A DNA stretch of 64,000 nucleotides from Lachnospiraceae bacterium (GTDB lineage: Bacteria; Bacillota; Clostridia; Lachnospirales; Lachnospiraceae), in contig JAJXRY010000001.1 in NCBI GenBank assembly GCA_021628825.1, positions 744,001 to 808,000 on the forward strand, in the 5' to 3' direction. Positions 63,911-64,000 of the stretch are shown here, one piece after another. Positions within the stretch are counted from its first letter, which is position 1. Every line of letters starts with the position of its first letter. The notes under the pieces are model-generated. The model did not search any database. It was not told the DNA's origin and saw only the letters and a list, made by a program, of their open reading frames with translations. The translations under genes were made by a program, and so were the position numbers.

Positions 63911-64000
63911 ATGAACACAACAACAAAAAAAGTTTTTATGGAAGGAATGCGTGACGGTCCTCCGATCGGACTTGGCTACTTCGCCGTGTCCTTTTCCCTT
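63911..64000 (+). CDS. azlC: AzlC-family branched-chain amino acid permease (partial)
   Basis: Only the first 30 codons are inside the window. They read FMEGMRDGPPIGLGYFAVSFSL, the conserved AzlC N-terminus (GxxxGxPIxLGYxxVSFxxG). AzlC forms an exporter of branched-chain amino acids with AzlD. Confidence 0.65.
   Translation, partial: MNTTTKKVFMEGMRDGPPIGLGYFAVSFSL

Noticed and set aside
1..64000. Programmed frameshifting as an explanation of the split genes
   Set aside because: Breaks occur at random places in many unrelated genes, with both +1 and -1 changes, no common slippery motif with a downstream structure, and affect housekeeping genes such as rpsU and era.

Overview
The window looks like a chromosomal segment of an anaerobic Gram-positive Clostridia, most likely a gut or rumen Lachnospiraceae. 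The reasons are a biotin-dependent sodium-pump decarboxylase operon, many Cys-anchored lipoproteins, YesM/YesN-type sensor-regulator genes, the yqzL-recO and era neighbourhood, DUF4317 and DUF4349 genes, a MetH without its own activation domain, and sugar ABC importers without a local ATPase. This is recognition from sequence only; no database search was run. No tRNA, rRNA, CRISPR array, prophage or transposase gene was seen.

Layout. 1-4320: a mannan-type locus on the minus strand (GH26 lipoprotein, YesL-like membrane protein, solute-binding protein with carbohydrate-binding-like modules). 4598-9861: carboxyltransferase, OadG-like subunit, biotin carrier, OadB and OadA, read leftward to a terminator. 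10127-15695: two D,D-carboxypeptidases flanking scpAB, deoC and a metallophosphoesterase. 16016-24866: CmpB-like membrane protein, rpsU, alaS, glyS, a lipoprotein, recO, a YqzL-like gene, era and a DUF4349 lipoprotein. 25006-30079: M16C peptidase, an unknown gene, a sigma-factor-like fragment and a rhomboid-like protein. 30393-35811 (plus strand): a giant acyl-CoA-dehydratase-activase-like iron-sulfur protein coupled to a DUF4317 gene. 35983-40716: EAL/HDOD protein, then an epimerase, nucleotide-sugar dehydrogenase and asparaginase operon. 41286-58715: an alpha-glucan locus (ABC importer plus glycogen phosphorylase, a second binding protein with a sensor kinase and response regulator, GH13, AraC regulator, permuted GH3) interrupted by ftsH. 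58737-63146: metH, the MetH reactivation protein and metF. 63227-64000: a uridine-kinase-like gene and the start of azlC.

Two features cut across the window. First, about two thirds of the genes, including essential ones (rpsU, era, ftsH, oadA, glgP, metH), are broken by single-base length changes in short homopolymers, mostly A/T runs. This is best explained by uncorrected long-read sequencing error, so coordinates here give the reconstructed full gene with the frameshift noted. Second, a dispersed family of small palindromic elements with ends GTAACTATTCAGA/TCTGAATAGTTAC occurs at least nine times (intact, truncated or minimal). Four copies have exact 7-bp flanking duplications, and several sit on or next to stop codons. 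I do not recognise it as a named family; it behaves like a miniature inverted-repeat transposable element and is the best candidate for something undescribed here.
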